In this document: positions 20,613 to 31,314 of the stretch, one piece after another
Position numbering within the stretch: the stretch's first letter is position 1
How the letters are laid out: each line of letters opens with the position of its first letter
Assembly: GCA_016286995.1 (NCBI GenBank)
Contig: JAEEVA010000014.1
Span: forward strand, 1 to 64,000
Reading direction: 5' to 3'
Length of the DNA stretch: 64,000 nucleotides
DNA from: Prevotella sp.
GTDB taxonomy: Bacteria > Bacteroidota > Bacteroidia > Bacteroidales > Bacteroidaceae
Position numbers and translations under genes: made by a program
Notes under the pieces: model-generated
The model's database searches: none
What the model saw: only the letters and a program-made list of their open reading frames with translations
Told to the model about the DNA's origin: nothing

Positions 20613-20854
20613 ATTGAACATTGAACATTGAAGATTGAACATTATATGCGAGCAGACAATCAAATATTGATCATCTCGAAATCTTTCGCTCTTCGGATAA
20701 TTAGGCTTTATACCTATTTGAAAGAAGAGAAAAGGGAGCATGTGATGTCAACTCAATTGTTGAGATGTGGAACAAGTATTGGTGCTAATGTTCGCGAGAG
20801 TAAAATCTTCAAAGTCTAAGACTAATGTTCAATGTTCAATCATCAATGTTCAAT
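20613..20854. mobile_element. TIR31 element E1: 31-bp heptamer inverted repeats flanking a truncated S23/IVP ORF
   Basis: Left 20613-20643 ATTGAACATTGAACATTGAAGATTGAACATT; right 20824-20854 AATGTTCAATGTTCAATCATCAATGTTCAAT; 28/31 complementary by eye. Confidence 0.6.
20628..20819 (+). pseudogene. Truncated four-helix-bundle (S23/IVP) protein
   Basis: DNQILIISKSFALRIIRLYTYLKEEKREHVMSTQLLRCGTSIGANVRES aligns with the N-terminus of the 34534-34905 protein, then ends. Confidence 0.7.
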
Positions 20855-20870
20855 AAAATTTTAAAAGCAA

Positions 20871-22457
20871 ATGTCAGATAAGATTAAACCAAGCGAAGTA
20901 TCCCAGGTGCTGCTCGAACAGCTGAAAGGTATTCAGAATGCCGAACAGTTTGACGAGGTAGGTACCGTACTCACCGTCAGCGATGGTGCTGCCCGTATCT
21001 ACGGTCTGCGCAATGCCGAGTCTAAGGAACTGCTGGAGTTCGAGAACGGCACGATGGCTATTGTGGAGAACCTCGAGGAGGACAACGTCGGTTGTGTGCT
21101 GCTGGGTACCACGTCAGGCATTAAGGAAGGTATGGTTGTAAAGCGCACCAAGCGCATCGCTTCTATCCGTGTCAACGACAATATGCTCGGTCGTATTGTC
21201 AATCCGCTGGGACAGGCTGTCGATGGCAAGGGCGATATCGACCTCACTGACTCTTTCGAGATGCCGCTGGACCGCAAGGCTCCTGGCGTTATCTATCGTC
21301 AACCGGTGAAAGAGCCGCTGCAGACGGGTCTGAAGTCCATCGACTCGATGATTCCCATTGGCCGTGGACAGCGTGAGCTCATCATTGGTGACCGCCAGAC
21401 GGGTAAGACGGCCATTGCTGTGGATACCATCATCAATCAGAAGAGTTTCTATGAGGCAGGTAAGCCTGTCTATTGTATTTATGTGGCCATCGGTCAGAAG
21501 GCCAGTACCGTTGCTAACCTGGTGCAGACACTGAAGGAGCATGGCGCTATGCCATACACCATCGTAGTGGCTGCTACCGCTGCTGATCCTGCTGCCCTGC
21601 AGTATTACGCACCATTTGCTGGAGCTGCCATCGGTGAGTATTTCCGCGACCGTGGCTTCCCTGCTCTCGTGGTTTACGACGACTTGTCGAAGCAGGCCGT
21701 GGCCTATCGTGAGGTGTCGCTGATTCTGCGCCGTCCCTCTGGACGTGAGGCATATCCAGGCGACGTCTTCTACCTGCACAGCCGTTTGTTGGAGCGTGCT
21801 GCCAAGATGAACGAACAGCAGGAGGTGGCTGAGCAGATGAACGACCTGCCAGAATGCATGAAGGGTCATGTCAAGGGTGGTGGTTCTCTTACCGCTCTGC
21901 CTATCATCGAGACTCAGGCCGGCGACGTATCGGCATACATCCCGACTAACGTGATTTCGATTACCGACGGTCAGATATTCTTGGAGAGCGACCTCTTCAA
22001 CCAGGGCTTCCGTCCTGCCATCAACGTTGGTATCTCCGTTTCCCGTGTGGGTGGTTCGGCACAGATCAAGTCCATGAAGAAGGTAGCTGGTACGCTGAAG
22101 ATTGACCAGGCACAGTATCGTGAGCTCGAGGCCTTCTCGAAGTTCTCCAGCGACATGGATGCTGTGACAGCCATGACGCTCGACCGTGGTCGTAAGAACC
22201 AGCAGCTGCTCATCCAGCCGCAGTACAGCCCCATGCCCGTCGGCGAACAGGTGGCTATCCTCTACTGTGGTGTGCATGGACTGATGCGTGATGTACCCAT
22301 CGACAAGGTGCGTGAGTGTCAGAACCAGTTCCTCGACAAGCTGCGTTCGTCGGCTCCCGAAGTCATCGAGACACTGGCTGCCGGTAAGATTGACGACGAG
22401 ATGACTGCCAAGATTGAGGCTGTCATGGCTGATATTGCAGGAACCTATAAAGCATGA
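20871..22457 (+). CDS. atpA: F0F1 ATP synthase subunit alpha
   Basis: [31 protein letters not shown]. Confidence 0.98.
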   Translation: MSDKIKPSEVSQVLLEQLKGIQNAEQFDEVGTVLTVSDGAARIYGLRNAESKELLEFENGTMAIVENLEEDNVGCVLLGTTSGIKEGMVVKRTKRIASIRVNDNMLGRIVNPLGQAVDGKGDIDLTDSFEMPLDRKAPGVIYRQPVKEPLQTGLKSIDSMIPIGRGQRELIIGDRQTGKTAIAVDTIINQKSFYEAGKPVYCIYVAIGQKASTVANLVQTLKEHGAMPYTIVVAATAADPAALQYYAPFAGAAIGEYFRDRGFPALVVYDDLSKQAVAYREVSLILRRPSGREAYPGDVFYLHSRLLERAAKMNEQQEVAEQMNDLPECMKGHVKGGGSLTALPIIETQAGDVSAYIPTNVISITDGQIFLESDLFNQGFRPAINVGISVSRVGGSAQIKSMKKVAGTLKIDQAQYRELEAFSKFSSDMDAVTAMTLDRGRKNQQLLIQPQYSPMPVGEQVAILYCGVHGLMRDVPIDKVRECQNQFLDKLRSSAPEVIETLAAGKIDDEMTAKIEAVMADIAGTYKA

Positions 22458-22463
22458 TAGCCT

Positions 22464-23432
22464 ATGCCCAGCCTGAAAGAAATTAAAGGCCGCATAGCCT
22501 CGGTCAACAGCACGCGCAAGATTACCTCTGCCATGAAGATGGTGGCTTCGTCGAAGCTACACCATGCGCAGGTGGCCATCCAGAACATGCTGCCCTACGA
22601 GACCATGCTGGAGCATATCCTCAAGTCGTTCCTGGCTGCCGAGGCTGAACCTCAAACCATCTTCGACCAGGAGCGCCCTGTCAAGCGAGTGGCACTTGTG
22701 GTGTTCTCCTCGAACTCGTCGCTCTGCGGCGGTTTCAATGCCAATGTCATCAAGCTCATGCAGCGTACGGTGAATGCCTATACCGATGAGTTGGGAGAGG
22801 GTAGTGTGGAGGTCTATCCCATTGGCCGCAAGGTCTATGAGAAAGCTCGTAAGTTGGGTTATGATGTCCATGGTGAGCGTAACGCCCTGATTGACCATCC
22901 GCATGTACAGGAGTGCATCGATTTGGCTATGGAGCTGGGCACGAAGTTTGCCGAGGGTCAGATTGATCGCGTGGAAATTCTCTATCACCACTTCAAGTCG
23001 GCTGGTTCGCAGGTGCTGACCAACAAGCAATTCCTGCCAGTCGACCTCGAGGCTGAGCTGGGACGTGACCATGAGCGCGACCTGACGACAAACGTTGTCA
23101 CAAAGAAAGCCCAGGACTATCTGAAGAAGAACCGTCGCAAGAAGGTTGTCAAGGAGGGTGAGACGGCTCCGCTGAACGATAACTTCATCGTGGAACCCGA
23201 CATGAATACCGTGCTCTCCCTGCTGTTGCCCAAGATGGCGCACCTGATGCTCTATACGGCATTGCTTGATAGTGTGGCTTCTGAGCATGCCGCCCGCATG
23301 GTGGCCATGCAGACAGCTACCGACAATGCCGACGAGCTGTTGCGCGAACTGAACCTGCAGTACAACAAGGGTCGCCAGGCGGCCATCACCAACGAGCTGC
23401 TTGACATTGTGGGAGGTTCTACCAATGCCTAA
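22464..23432 (+). CDS. atpG: F0F1 ATP synthase subunit gamma
   Basis: MPSLKEIKGRIASVNSTRKITSAMKMVASSKL; SSNSSLCGGFN. Confidence 0.96.
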   Translation: MPSLKEIKGRIASVNSTRKITSAMKMVASSKLHHAQVAIQNMLPYETMLEHILKSFLAAEAEPQTIFDQERPVKRVALVVFSSNSSLCGGFNANVIKLMQRTVNAYTDELGEGSVEVYPIGRKVYEKARKLGYDVHGERNALIDHPHVQECIDLAMELGTKFAEGQIDRVEILYHHFKSAGSQVLTNKQFLPVDLEAELGRDHERDLTTNVVTKKAQDYLKKNRRKKVVKEGETAPLNDNFIVEPDMNTVLSLLLPKMAHLMLYTALLDSVASEHAARMVAMQTATDNADELLRELNLQYNKGRQAAITNELLDIVGGSTNA

Positions 23433-23433
23433 C

Positions 23434-23470
23434 GTTTTCAGGGGTCAGCATTTGTCTGACCCCTGAAAAC
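23434..23470 (+). terminator. atp operon terminator
   Basis: Perfect 15-bp stem GTTTTCAGGGGTCAG/CTGACCCCTGAAAAC, 7-nt loop. Confidence 0.85.
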
Positions 23471-23525
23471 ATCATTATTATTAGGTATTTATTTTGAATC
23501 GTTCGTTTAAGTGGAATTTATTTGC

Positions 23526-23533
23526 TACCTTTG
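23526..23533 (+). promoter_or_regulatory. Promoter TACCTTTG of feoAB
   Basis: TAnnTTTG 25 bp before the ATG. Confidence 0.5.
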
Positions 23534-23557
23534 CAGGCAAATAGATTCATTAGATTT

Positions 23558-25855
23558 ATGAGACTCTCGGAATTAAAGACGGGCGACGAGGCCTATATTA
23601 TCAAAGTACAGGGACACGGTGGCTTCCGTAAACGCATCGTGGAAATGGGCTTCATAAAGGGTCAGCGCGTAGAGGTGCTGCAGAGTGCACCACTACAGGA
23701 TCCTGTGAAGTATAAGGTGATGGGATATGAGGTCAGCCTTCGTCGGCAGGAGGCTGAGAAGATAGAAGTGAGTCAGGACGCACAGGAGGCTGCTGATGTC
23801 AGCGAGCCTCAGAACGTGTCGATGACTGCACACTACGCCACGCACTCCGCCCGTCATTCCATCAATGTCGCCCTTATCGGTAATCCGAACTGCGGTAAGA
23901 CCTCGTTGTTCAACTTTGCTAGCGGGGCGCACGAACGTGTGGGCAACTACAGCGGTGTGACGGTCGACGCCAAGGAGGGTTACGCTGACTTCGAGGGCTA
24001 CCGGCTGAAGTTGGTCGACCTGCCAGGCACGTATTCGCTGACAGCCTATTCCCCTGAGGAGCTTTACGTTCGCAAGCAGTTGGTGGAGGATACGCCGGAC
24101 GTCATCATCAATGTCATCGACGCCTCAAATCTGGAGCGCAACCTGTATCTGACGACGCAGTTGATGGACATGCACCTGCGCGTAGTGGTGGCACTGAACA
24201 TGTTCGACGAGATAGAGCGCCGTGGCGACCAGTTCGATATTGAGAGTCTCTCTGGACTGATGGGTATGCCCATGGTGCCGACATCGTTCAAGACGGGTAG
24301 GGGACTCGACGAGCTGATGCACGAGGTGATACACATTTTCGAGAGCCAGGAGGGACACGATAACTTCTACCGACACATACATATTAATCACGGACATGAG
24401 ATAGAAAACGGCATAGCCAATATTCAGAAATTCCTGAAAGGCAACGATTTGCTACGTCTTAGGTATTCGACACGATGGCTGGCGCTAAAGCTGCTTGAGA
24501 AGGATCGGAAAGCCGAAGAAGTTATTGCCGCCCTGCCCGAGTGCGAAGATATTCTGGCAGCTCGCGACCAAGCCGTGCGCCGCGTCAAGGAGGAGACTGG
24601 TACCGACTCGGAAACCGCCATCATGGATGCCAAGTATGGCTTCATTCGTGGTGCGCTGCATGAGGCTGGCTACCGTGTAGGACAGAAGGAGAACACGTAT
24701 CACGTGACCCATCGGCTCGATGCACTCATCACCAACCGCTGGCTTGGCTTCCCCATCTTCTTTGCCCTGCTGTTCCTCATGTTCGAAGTCACGTTCACGT
24801 TGGGCCAATACCCCATGGACTGGATTGATGACGGCGTAGGATGGCTGGGTGATTTAGTTGCCCAGACCCTGCCAGACGGACCGCTGAAGGCCATGCTGGT
24901 CGACGGCATCATCGCCGGCGTTGGTTCCGTCATTGTCTTCCTGCCGCAGATACTCATACTCTACACCTTTATATCGTTCATGGAAGACTGCGGCTACATG
25001 GCTCGCGCAGCATTCATCATGGATAAATTAATGCACGGTATGGGCCTTCATGGCAAGTCGTTCATACCGCTCATTATGGGCTTTGGCTGCAACGTACCTG
25101 CCGTCATGGCCACGCGAACCATCGAGAGCCTGCGTTCACGGCTTATCACCATGCTTGTGTTGCCCATGATGTCGTGTTCGGCGAGACTGCCGGTGTACAT
25201 CATGATTACCGGAGCTTTCTTCGCTGTGCGCTACCAGAGCCTCGTCATGATATCGCTCTATCTCATCGGCATCGTACTGTCCGTCATCGTGGCACGTGTG
25301 CTGAGCGCATGGGTCGTCAAGGGTGAGGACACACCGTTCGTCATGGAACTGCCGCCCTATCGCTTCCCCACCGCCAAGGCCATCTTCCGCCATACGTGGG
25401 AGAAAGGCAAACAGTACCTGAAGAAGATGGGTGGCGTCATCCTCGTGGCAAGCATCATTGTCTGGGCATTAGGTTATTTCGGCACCATGGGAGTGGCACC
25501 GTCGCTTGAGGAAAGCTTCATCGGCTTGCTCGGCAAGGCCGTCGAACCGGTGTTCCTGGTACAGGGCTTCGACTGGCGCTTAGACGTCAGTCTGATTGCC
25601 GGTGTTGGTGCCAAGGAAATCGTTGCTTCGACTATTGGTGTGCTGTATGGCGACATGGGCTTTAATTTCTCGTCCCTGACAGCCTACTGCTTCCTACTCT
25701 TCGTACTTATCTACTTCCCCTGTATCGCCACAGTCGTTGCCATCAAGAACGAGAGTGGCTCATGGAAGTGGGCGTTCTTCGCTGCCATCTATACTACCGT
25801 ACTGGCGTGGATAGTTTCTGCCGTTGTCTATCAAGTCGGCAGGCTTATCCTTTAA
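23558..25855 (+). CDS. feoB: Ferrous iron transporter FeoB with fused N-terminal FeoA domain
   Basis: FeoA-like MRLSELKTGDEAYIIKVQGHGGFRKRIVEMGFIKGQ; FeoB GNPNCGKTSLFN, VDLPGTYSL, FGCNVPAVMATRTIE. Confidence 0.95.
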   Translation: MRLSELKTGDEAYIIKVQGHGGFRKRIVEMGFIKGQRVEVLQSAPLQDPVKYKVMGYEVSLRRQEAEKIEVSQDAQEAADVSEPQNVSMTAHYATHSARHSINVALIGNPNCGKTSLFNFASGAHERVGNYSGVTVDAKEGYADFEGYRLKLVDLPGTYSLTAYSPEELYVRKQLVEDTPDVIINVIDASNLERNLYLTTQLMDMHLRVVVALNMFDEIERRGDQFDIESLSGLMGMPMVPTSFKTGRGLDELMHEVIHIFESQEGHDNFYRHIHINHGHEIENGIANIQKFLKGNDLLRLRYSTRWLALKLLEKDRKAEEVIAALPECEDILAARDQAVRRVKEETGTDSETAIMDAKYGFIRGALHEAGYRVGQKENTYHVTHRLDALITNRWLGFPIFFALLFLMFEVTFTLGQYPMDWIDDGVGWLGDLVAQTLPDGPLKAMLVDGIIAGVGSVIVFLPQILILYTFISFMEDCGYMARAAFIMDKLMHGMGLHGKSFIPLIMGFGCNVPAVMATRTIESLRSRLITMLVLPMMSCSARLPVYIMITGAFFAVRYQSLVMISLYLIGIVLSVIVARVLSAWVVKGEDTPFVMELPPYRFPTAKAIFRHTWEKGKQYLKKMGGVILVASIIVWALGYFGTMGVAPSLEESFIGLLGKAVEPVFLVQGFDWRLDVSLIAGVGAKEIVASTIGVLYGDMGFNFSSLTAYCFLLFVLIYFPCIATVVAIKNESGSWKWAFFAAIYTTVLAWIVSAVVYQVGRLIL

Positions 25856-25877
25856 AGAAGAATGATGCTATAGAATA

Positions 25878-25904
25878 AAATCCGTTTAATCCGTGCAATC
25901 CGTT
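25878..25904. repeat. Nonamer repeat AATCCGTTT/AATCCGTGC/AATCCGTTG
   Basis: Three 9-bp units downstream of feoB. Confidence 0.8.
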
Positions 25905-25915
25905 GTTTAAAAGAA

Positions 25916-26022
25916 AAGGCACATCCTTCGTCGTGATGTGCCTTCGGACGCGTCAGGATATGCCTTCTCTCGGTTCATGATGTGCCTTCGGAGCATTCAG
26001 GAAGTGTCTTCGGACCGTTCAA
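25916..26022. repeat. 22-bp-period degenerate array
   Basis: Units at 25935 GATGTGCCTTCGGACGCGTCAG, 25957 GATATGCCTTCTCTCGGTTCAT, 25979 GATGTGCCTTCGGAGCATTCAG, 26001 GAAGTGTCTTCGGACCGTTCAA; inverted copy AAGGCACATC at 25916. Confidence 0.85.
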
Positions 26023-26137
26023 GACAGTAACGCGTAACGCTTCGAGCCCGCCCTTCCCCATGGTGGGATTTCTGTCGGATTTCCATTCACGACCACTTGA
26101 CGAAACGGGAAAACGGGAAAACGGCAGACGATTTGTT

Positions 26138-26159
26138 ACCTCACAGTGGGACAGTCCCC
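26138..26159. repeat. Palindromic repeat ACCTCACAGTGGGACAGTCCCC (left flank of TA module)
   Basis: Near-identical copy at 26921-26943. Confidence 0.8.
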
Positions 26160-26223
26160 GTGCAACCCTGTGCCTTTTTGAGAGAAAAGCACGAAATCGT
26201 TTTGTTGTTCCGGAAATAATTAC

Positions 26224-26231
26224 TACCTTTG
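26224..26231 (+). promoter_or_regulatory. Promoter TACCTTTG of the TA module
   Basis: TAnnTTTG 30 bp before the antitoxin ATG. Confidence 0.55.
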
Positions 26232-26259
26232 CCTGCGAGAATCTTTTGCTTATATAAAA

Positions 26260-26529
26260 ATGAAGGAAATAGACGAGAACAAAGAGGAACAGGGCATGAT
26301 GGCTGCTGAACCTGTTGGGGCTGTGATGCCAGCTGATGTGTCTGCCTTAGGATATGACATCGACAATTGGCCTGGGATGCCGCTTGTCGGCCCCAGCAAT
26401 CTGGAGGAGATGAATGCCCGTATTGACCAGGCGGAACGGGAAATCAACGAGGGCATAGGTTTCTCGTGGGAGCAAGTGATGTTGGACGCTCAGTCTATCC
26501 TGAATCGCTATGAAACTGCAGTTTACTAA
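26260..26529 (+). CDS. Putative antitoxin
   Basis: 89-aa acidic protein overlapping the start of a RelE-like toxin; ...NARIDQAEREINEGIGFSWEQVMLDAQSILNRYE. Confidence 0.65.
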   Translation: MKEIDENKEEQGMMAAEPVGAVMPADVSALGYDIDNWPGMPLVGPSNLEEMNARIDQAEREINEGIGFSWEQVMLDAQSILNRYETAVY

Positions 26530-26821
26530 GCAGGCTCGCGAAGAATTCCTAAGGATTGTGTCCGTCTTTGCAGAATATGCCGGACCACGATCAGCCGACA
26601 AATTCATTAAGCGTGTTAACGACCGTGGCGAATCATTGCTTAAGCATCCTGAGATAGGACACCCGGAAATGCTTTTGGCTGACCGTCAGCATAAATATCG
26701 CTCTATTTCATTAAATTCGAACTACTATCTTGTCTATTACGTGACCAAGACGACGATATGGATAGTGGATATATGGGACCGCCGTAATGATCCAGCAAAA
26801 TTGGTCAGACGCATTAGATAA
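26510..26821 (+). CDS. RelE/ParE-family toxin
   Basis: MKLQFTKQAREEFLRIVSVFAEYAGPRSADKFIKRVNDRGESLLKHPEIGHPE...YRSISLNSNYYLVYYVTKTTIWIVDIWDRRNDP. Confidence 0.85.
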   Translation: MKLQFTKQAREEFLRIVSVFAEYAGPRSADKFIKRVNDRGESLLKHPEIGHPEMLLADRQHKYRSISLNSNYYLVYYVTKTTIWIVDIWDRRNDPAKLVRRIR

Positions 26822-26873
26822 TCTTAAACAGATGATGCCTTTGGGCTAACAAATTAAGAGCGCAATACTTTTT

Positions 26874-26906
26874 TCCGCAATTCCTTTGGAAGTTGCGGAT
26901 TTTTTT
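26874..26906 (+). terminator. TA module terminator
   Basis: TCCGCAATTCC-TTT-GGAAGTTGCGGA followed by TTTTTTT. Confidence 0.8.
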
Positions 26907-26908
26907 GC

Positions 26909-26953
26909 GTCACAGTGGGGACCTCACAGTGGGGACAGTCCCCCTGTGATTTA
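26909..26953. repeat. Palindromic repeat TCACAGTGGGGAC(AG)TCCCCCTGTGA, one and a half copies (right flank of TA module)
   Basis: GTCACAGTGGGGACCTCACAGTGGGGACAGTCCCCCTGTGA. Confidence 0.8.
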
Positions 26954-27106
26954 GACGACAGCAGGCAGCTCTTCAAACGAGGGATGCCTGCTGTCGATGT
27001 GATACCCATTAGTTACTCCGGCGCCTGTTCGGCTCGCAGAGTGCTTTGGGCAAATTGCTCCTACTTTATCACGACCTTGAACTTCGTTCGAGCTCGTTAA
27101 CGTTCG

Positions 27107-27133
27107 ATAAAGCATGAGCAAGCTCTGCTTTAT
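27107..27133 (-). terminator. Hairpin directly downstream of the BspA-like gene
   Basis: ATAAAGCA-T-GAGC-AA-GCTC-TGCTTTAT. Confidence 0.65.
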
Positions 27134-27135
27134 TC

Positions 27136-30100
27136 TCACTTAATCACGACCTTACGGCCATTGACGATGTACACACCCTTCTTCGTGGGAGTGCCATCCA
27201 GCTGACGACCGTTCAAGTTGTAGATGGTGGAAGGCTTCTGATGTAATGTTGAGACGGGAGTGACACTTGTCGTTGCATCTTCATTGATAAAGAAGAACTC
27301 CTTCCACTGTGGTGCCTGCTGATAGGCTGACAAACAACTGGGAGGTACACTCAATGTGCAGTTCCACTTGTTGATGTCGTCCAATGCCTGGTTGCCACAT
27401 GTGGGTGGTACTGCTGCATGGCTAATCAGCTTGGTCATTGCCGTACAGTCGGAGAATGCCTCTTGGCCAATTTCCTGTACACAGGAGCCAAATGAGAAGA
27501 AATCGAGGCTGCTGCACCCGGAGAAAGCCCAATTGCCAATCTTCGTCACACCATTTCCAATCTTCACTTCCTTCAGATTTGTACAGCCATAGAATTCATT
27601 CTCCGAAATTTCTGTCTCTTTATTCGTTATCTCTACTGAACGTAACGTAGTATTCCGATAGAATGGAGAGTAACCATAGTAGCTCGAAGTTGAGTAGGTG
27701 ATGTTCCTGCCAATATAAACATAGTCAAGTGGACAGCTCGAGAATATCGGTCTACTATTACTGCCATAACCAAGTGCCAGTTCCGACTCATGCTCATCCA
27801 TGATAACAGTTTTTAAACTGGTACATCCACCAAAAACGTAGTTTCCGATAGATGTTACATTTTGAGGAATACGAATCGTTGGCAAAGCGCTGCAACCCCC
27901 AAAAGCACCCTCATTGATTGTCTTGACACTGCTGCCAATTTGCAGATCAATCAAAGAAGAACAGCCACTGAATGTATATTCATCAATGATATTAACACCA
28001 CTTCCTATTTTAGCAGATGTCATTAAAGAGCATCCGGAAAAAGCAGATTTCCCGATGGAAGTTACGGCATCAGGGATTACAATGCTTTCCAATTTAGAAC
28101 ATCCGTAGAAACTATTCTCGCCAATTGAAGTAACACCCTGACCTAAACCTGCAGTTTGCAAGGCTGTACATTTGTAGAATGCATTCTTTCCAAGATTGCC
28201 CTGATTGCTAATTGATACCGTATTTATGCTTTTACATGTATAAAACGCTTTTTCCCCTATATCTCCTTTAAAACTCAATGAAACATCTTGAATAAACTGA
28301 TTGTTATAGAATGCATAAGGATGAACTTGTTTTACCGTCAATGCTATTCCCTTATTCGTTACGGTTTCTCCGATATTCACATGTTCGTTAGTTTCATTAT
28401 ACAAACAATCAATAGCATCGCAAGTGCGGTCAGAAGGGCTTACAGGCACATATTTTACTCCGTCAACCTCAAAAAGTGAGCTTAAGAACGGATATTCTGT
28501 TTTGTTATACAGTGAAGTATATAGGTTATTTGGCACATAGTTCACTGATCCTGCGGCATTGTTATATCCACTTGGTGGTGTATTCGTTAACCAAATTACC
28601 TTTGTCGGTTTATGATTCTCAAAAATACCTGAACCGAAAGTCAATATTCCAGAGCCAATAGTTACACTCTCTAATTTGGAACAAGATGCGAATGCATTTT
28701 TATCGATGCTTGTCACTGAGTTGGGAATGGTCACGTTTATCAGGCCAGTGCAGTTACTGAACGCTTTGTCGCCGATGCTCGTCACTTCATCGCCGATTAT
28801 TACCTCTTTAATATTTTTGAGACCAGAAAACCAATTACCAATTGTACTACAATGGAATGTTACGCTCGTAAGGCCAGTGCAGTTATAGAACGCACTGGAA
28901 CCGATACTTGTCACTGAGTTCGGTAAGGTTATGCTTGTCAGACCAGTACAGTTATAGAACGCACTGGAACCGATTCTTATCACTGAGTTCGGTAAGGTTA
29001 TGCTTGTCAGACCAGTGCAGTTACTGAACGCTTTGTCGCCGATGCTCGTCACTTCATCACCGATTATTACCTCTTTAATATTTTTGAGATCAGAAAACCA
29101 ATTACCAATTGTACTACAATGGAATGTTACGCTCGTAAGGCCAATGCAGTTGTAGAACGCACTGGAACCGATACTTGTCACTGAGTTCGGTATGGTTATA
29201 CTTGTCAGGCCAGTGCAGCCTTCGAACGCCCCATAACCGATACTCGTCACTGAGTTGGGGATTGTTATACTCGTCAGGCCAGTGCAACCAGCGAACGCAC
29301 CACCGTTAAATCCTCCGATATCATTCGAACCAATGGACGTTACAGAGTTAGGTATGGTAACATTACTCAAACCTGTACAGTTATAAAATGTCCCATTCGC
29401 AATTGTTGAAATGGAATTCGGAATGGTTACGCTCGCCAGGCCTGTACAGCCTTGGAACGCATCTTTACCAATACTCGTCACTGAGTTCGGAATGGTTACG
29501 CTCGTCAGCCCTGTGCAGCCAGAGAATGCAGAGCTACCGATACTTGTCACTTCATCACCGATTGTAACTTCTTCAATATTTCCGAAGCCAGAAAACCAAC
29601 TACCAATTATATTACAGTGGAATGTCACGCTCGTCAAGCCAGTGCAGCCAGAAAACGCATAGCCACCGATGCTCGTCACTGAGTTGGGGATTGTTATGCT
29701 CGTCAGGCCAGAGCAGCCAGAAAACGCATAGCCACCGATGCTCGTCACTGAGTTGGGGATTGTTATGCTTGTCAGACCAGTGCAGCCAGAAAACGCATCG
29801 CTACCGATACTCGTCACTGAGTTGGGAATGGTTATGCTCGTCAGACCACTGCAGCCATGGAACGCATCCCAACCGATATTCGTCACTTCATCACCGATTA
29901 TTACCTCTTTAATATTTTTTAGATTAGAAAACCAACTGCCGATTGTATTACAATGGAATGTCACGCTCATCAGGCCAGTGCAGCCAGAGAATGCAGAGCT
30001 AGCGATATTTGTCACTGAATTGGGGATAGTTATACTCGTCAGACTAGTGCAGCCAAGAAATGCTTCGCTACCGATACTCGTTACTGAGTTGGGGATTGTT

Positions 30101-30834
30101 ATACTTGTCAGGCCAGTGCAGACAGAGAACGCAGAGCTACCGATACTTGTCACTTCATCACCGATTATAACTTCTTTAATGCTTTCGAAACCGGAGAACC
30201 AACTGCCAATTGTACTACAATGGAATGTCACGCTCGTCAGACTAGTGCAGCCAGAAAACGCACCATTACCGATGTTCGTCACTGAGTTCGGAATGGTTAT
30301 GCTCGTCAAACTAGTACAACCAGAAAACGCCTCATAACCGATGCTCGTCACTGAGTTTGGGATGAGTGTGTTTTGACAGCCCCATAGAAGTGTGTTAGTT
30401 TCAGTTTCAATAATAGCATTACAGTTATTTCGTGAATCAAATTTAGGATTATCTTGTGATACAACAATTGACGTCAGGCCAGTGCAACCTCTGAACGCAT
30501 AATTCTCGATGCTCGTTACTGAGTTTGGGATGGTTATGCTTGTTAGACCAGTGCAGTCACTGAACGCAGAGTTACCGATACTCGTTACAGGATAATTTTT
30601 TCCTCTATAAAAAACTGATTCAGGAATGACCACATTGCCAGAGTATTCATTGGAATAACTAAAAGAATAATCGCCACGATAGCTGACAGCAAACTCTGTA
30701 TAGTTGTTTGTATATCTATAATAGATGGTGACACCATCAGAATTGACCACTGCGATGTCGTAGGAAAAGGCTTTTGTTCCAACCATGCTCATGAGCACGG
30801 TGAGGAGTAATGTAAGTTTAAACTTTTTCATCAT
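27136..30834 (-). CDS. BspA-like leucine-rich repeat (LRR_5) surface protein, 1232 aa
   Basis: Signal peptide; many 23-aa repeats ([21 protein letters not shown]); C-terminal [28 protein letters not shown]. Confidence 0.95.
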   Translation of the reverse strand: MMKKFKLTLLLTVLMSMVGTKAFSYDIAVVNSDGVTIYYRYTNNYTEFAVSYRGDYSFSYSNEYSGNVVIPESVFYRGKNYPVTSIGNSAFSDCTGLTSITIPNSVTSIENYAFRGCTGLTSIVVSQDNPKFDSRNNCNAIIETETNTLLWGCQNTLIPNSVTSIGYEAFSGCTSLTSITIPNSVTNIGNGAFSGCTSLTSVTFHCSTIGSWFSGFESIKEVIIGDEVTSIGSSAFSVCTGLTSITIPNSVTSIGSEAFLGCTSLTSITIPNSVTNIASSAFSGCTGLMSVTFHCNTIGSWFSNLKNIKEVIIGDEVTNIGWDAFHGCSGLTSITIPNSVTSIGSDAFSGCTGLTSITIPNSVTSIGGYAFSGCSGLTSITIPNSVTSIGGYAFSGCTGLTSVTFHCNIIGSWFSGFGNIEEVTIGDEVTSIGSSAFSGCTGLTSVTIPNSVTSIGKDAFQGCTGLASVTIPNSISTIANGTFYNCTGLSNVTIPNSVTSIGSNDIGGFNGGAFAGCTGLTSITIPNSVTSIGYGAFEGCTGLTSITIPNSVTSIGSSAFYNCIGLTSVTFHCSTIGNWFSDLKNIKEVIIGDEVTSIGDKAFSNCTGLTSITLPNSVIRIGSSAFYNCTGLTSITLPNSVTSIGSSAFYNCTGLTSVTFHCSTIGNWFSGLKNIKEVIIGDEVTSIGDKAFSNCTGLINVTIPNSVTSIDKNAFASCSKLESVTIGSGILTFGSGIFENHKPTKVIWLTNTPPSGYNNAAGSVNYVPNNLYTSLYNKTEYPFLSSLFEVDGVKYVPVSPSDRTCDAIDCLYNETNEHVNIGETVTNKGIALTVKQVHPYAFYNNQFIQDVSLSFKGDIGEKAFYTCKSINTVSISNQGNLGKNAFYKCTALQTAGLGQGVTSIGENSFYGCSKLESIVIPDAVTSIGKSAFSGCSLMTSAKIGSGVNIIDEYTFSGCSSLIDLQIGSSVKTINEGAFGGCSALPTIRIPQNVTSIGNYVFGGCTSLKTVIMDEHESELALGYGSNSRPIFSSCPLDYVYIGRNITYSTSSYYGYSPFYRNTTLRSVEITNKETEISENEFYGCTNLKEVKIGNGVTKIGNWAFSGCSSLDFFSFGSCVQEIGQEAFSDCTAMTKLISHAAVPPTCGNQALDDINKWNCTLSVPPSCLSAYQQAPQWKEFFFINEDATTSVTPVSTLHQKPSTIYNLNGRQLDGTPTKKGVYIVNGRKVVIK

Positions 30835-30837
30835 TTC

Positions 30838-31311
30838 TTATTTTAGATTTGCTTTAACTTCTGCTATTAATCGCTTGAAGTCGTCAAGATTTACTATTCT
30901 TGCATATAGAACTCGTTTTCGTAGAGAGCCTTTATCTTCATAATAATCTTCAAACACATACGCACCATTGTCTAAACGAATGTAGTTATGGGCGAAAGCA
31001 TTCCTCATATGCTTATACCATTTCTTGACGATTTGGGTATACTGTCTTGTTGAGGTTTGTTTGATGGCATTTGCTGAAAAATAGAACACATTGTCTTGAG
31101 GATTTTGCATCTTAACCTCATAGTTTTTATATACGAAACCAAATGGCGTGCTTGCATTTACTTTCGTCGCAGCATCAGTAAGTATCTTTTCATCTCCATA
31201 TGATGATCTACCGCTTTCGCAAACAAGCAATATGTTTTCATAAAAGAAATACACGCTCTTTTCGTCTAAGATACTTATGGCGGATCTTTTGGGTAAAATA
31301 ACTTTTGCCAT
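30838..31311 (-). CDS. HEPN-like protein (R-N-x3-H motif)
   Basis: ...IVKKWYKHMRNAFAHNYIRLDNGAYVFEDYYED...; RNAFAH fits the HEPN Rx4-6H motif. Confidence 0.5.
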   Translation of the reverse strand: MAKVILPKRSAISILDEKSVYFFYENILLVCESGRSSYGDEKILTDAATKVNASTPFGFVYKNYEVKMQNPQDNVFYFSANAIKQTSTRQYTQIVKKWYKHMRNAFAHNYIRLDNGAYVFEDYYEDKGSLRKRVLYARIVNLDDFKRLIAEVKANLK

Positions 31312-31314
31312 AGT

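Noticed and set aside
21114-22277. 387-aa minus-strand ORF opposite atpA, and other long antisense ORFs (e.g. 51527-52375, 56614-57705, 58566-59588)
   Set aside because: Lie antisense to strongly supported genes; compositions show no recognisable domain and are explained by codon usage on the coding strand.
25878-25904. AATCCGTTT nonamer repeat as part of the 22-bp arrays
   Set aside because: Period is 9, and the sequence lies outside the 22-bp register that follows.
26982-27100. Small ORFs 26915-27100 and 26951-27139
   Set aside because: Overlap repeat and terminator sequence with no start context or domain.
27136-30834. CRISPR or satellite from the repetitive DNA
   Set aside because: Explained by the coding of tandem LRR_5 repeats in one open reading frame.
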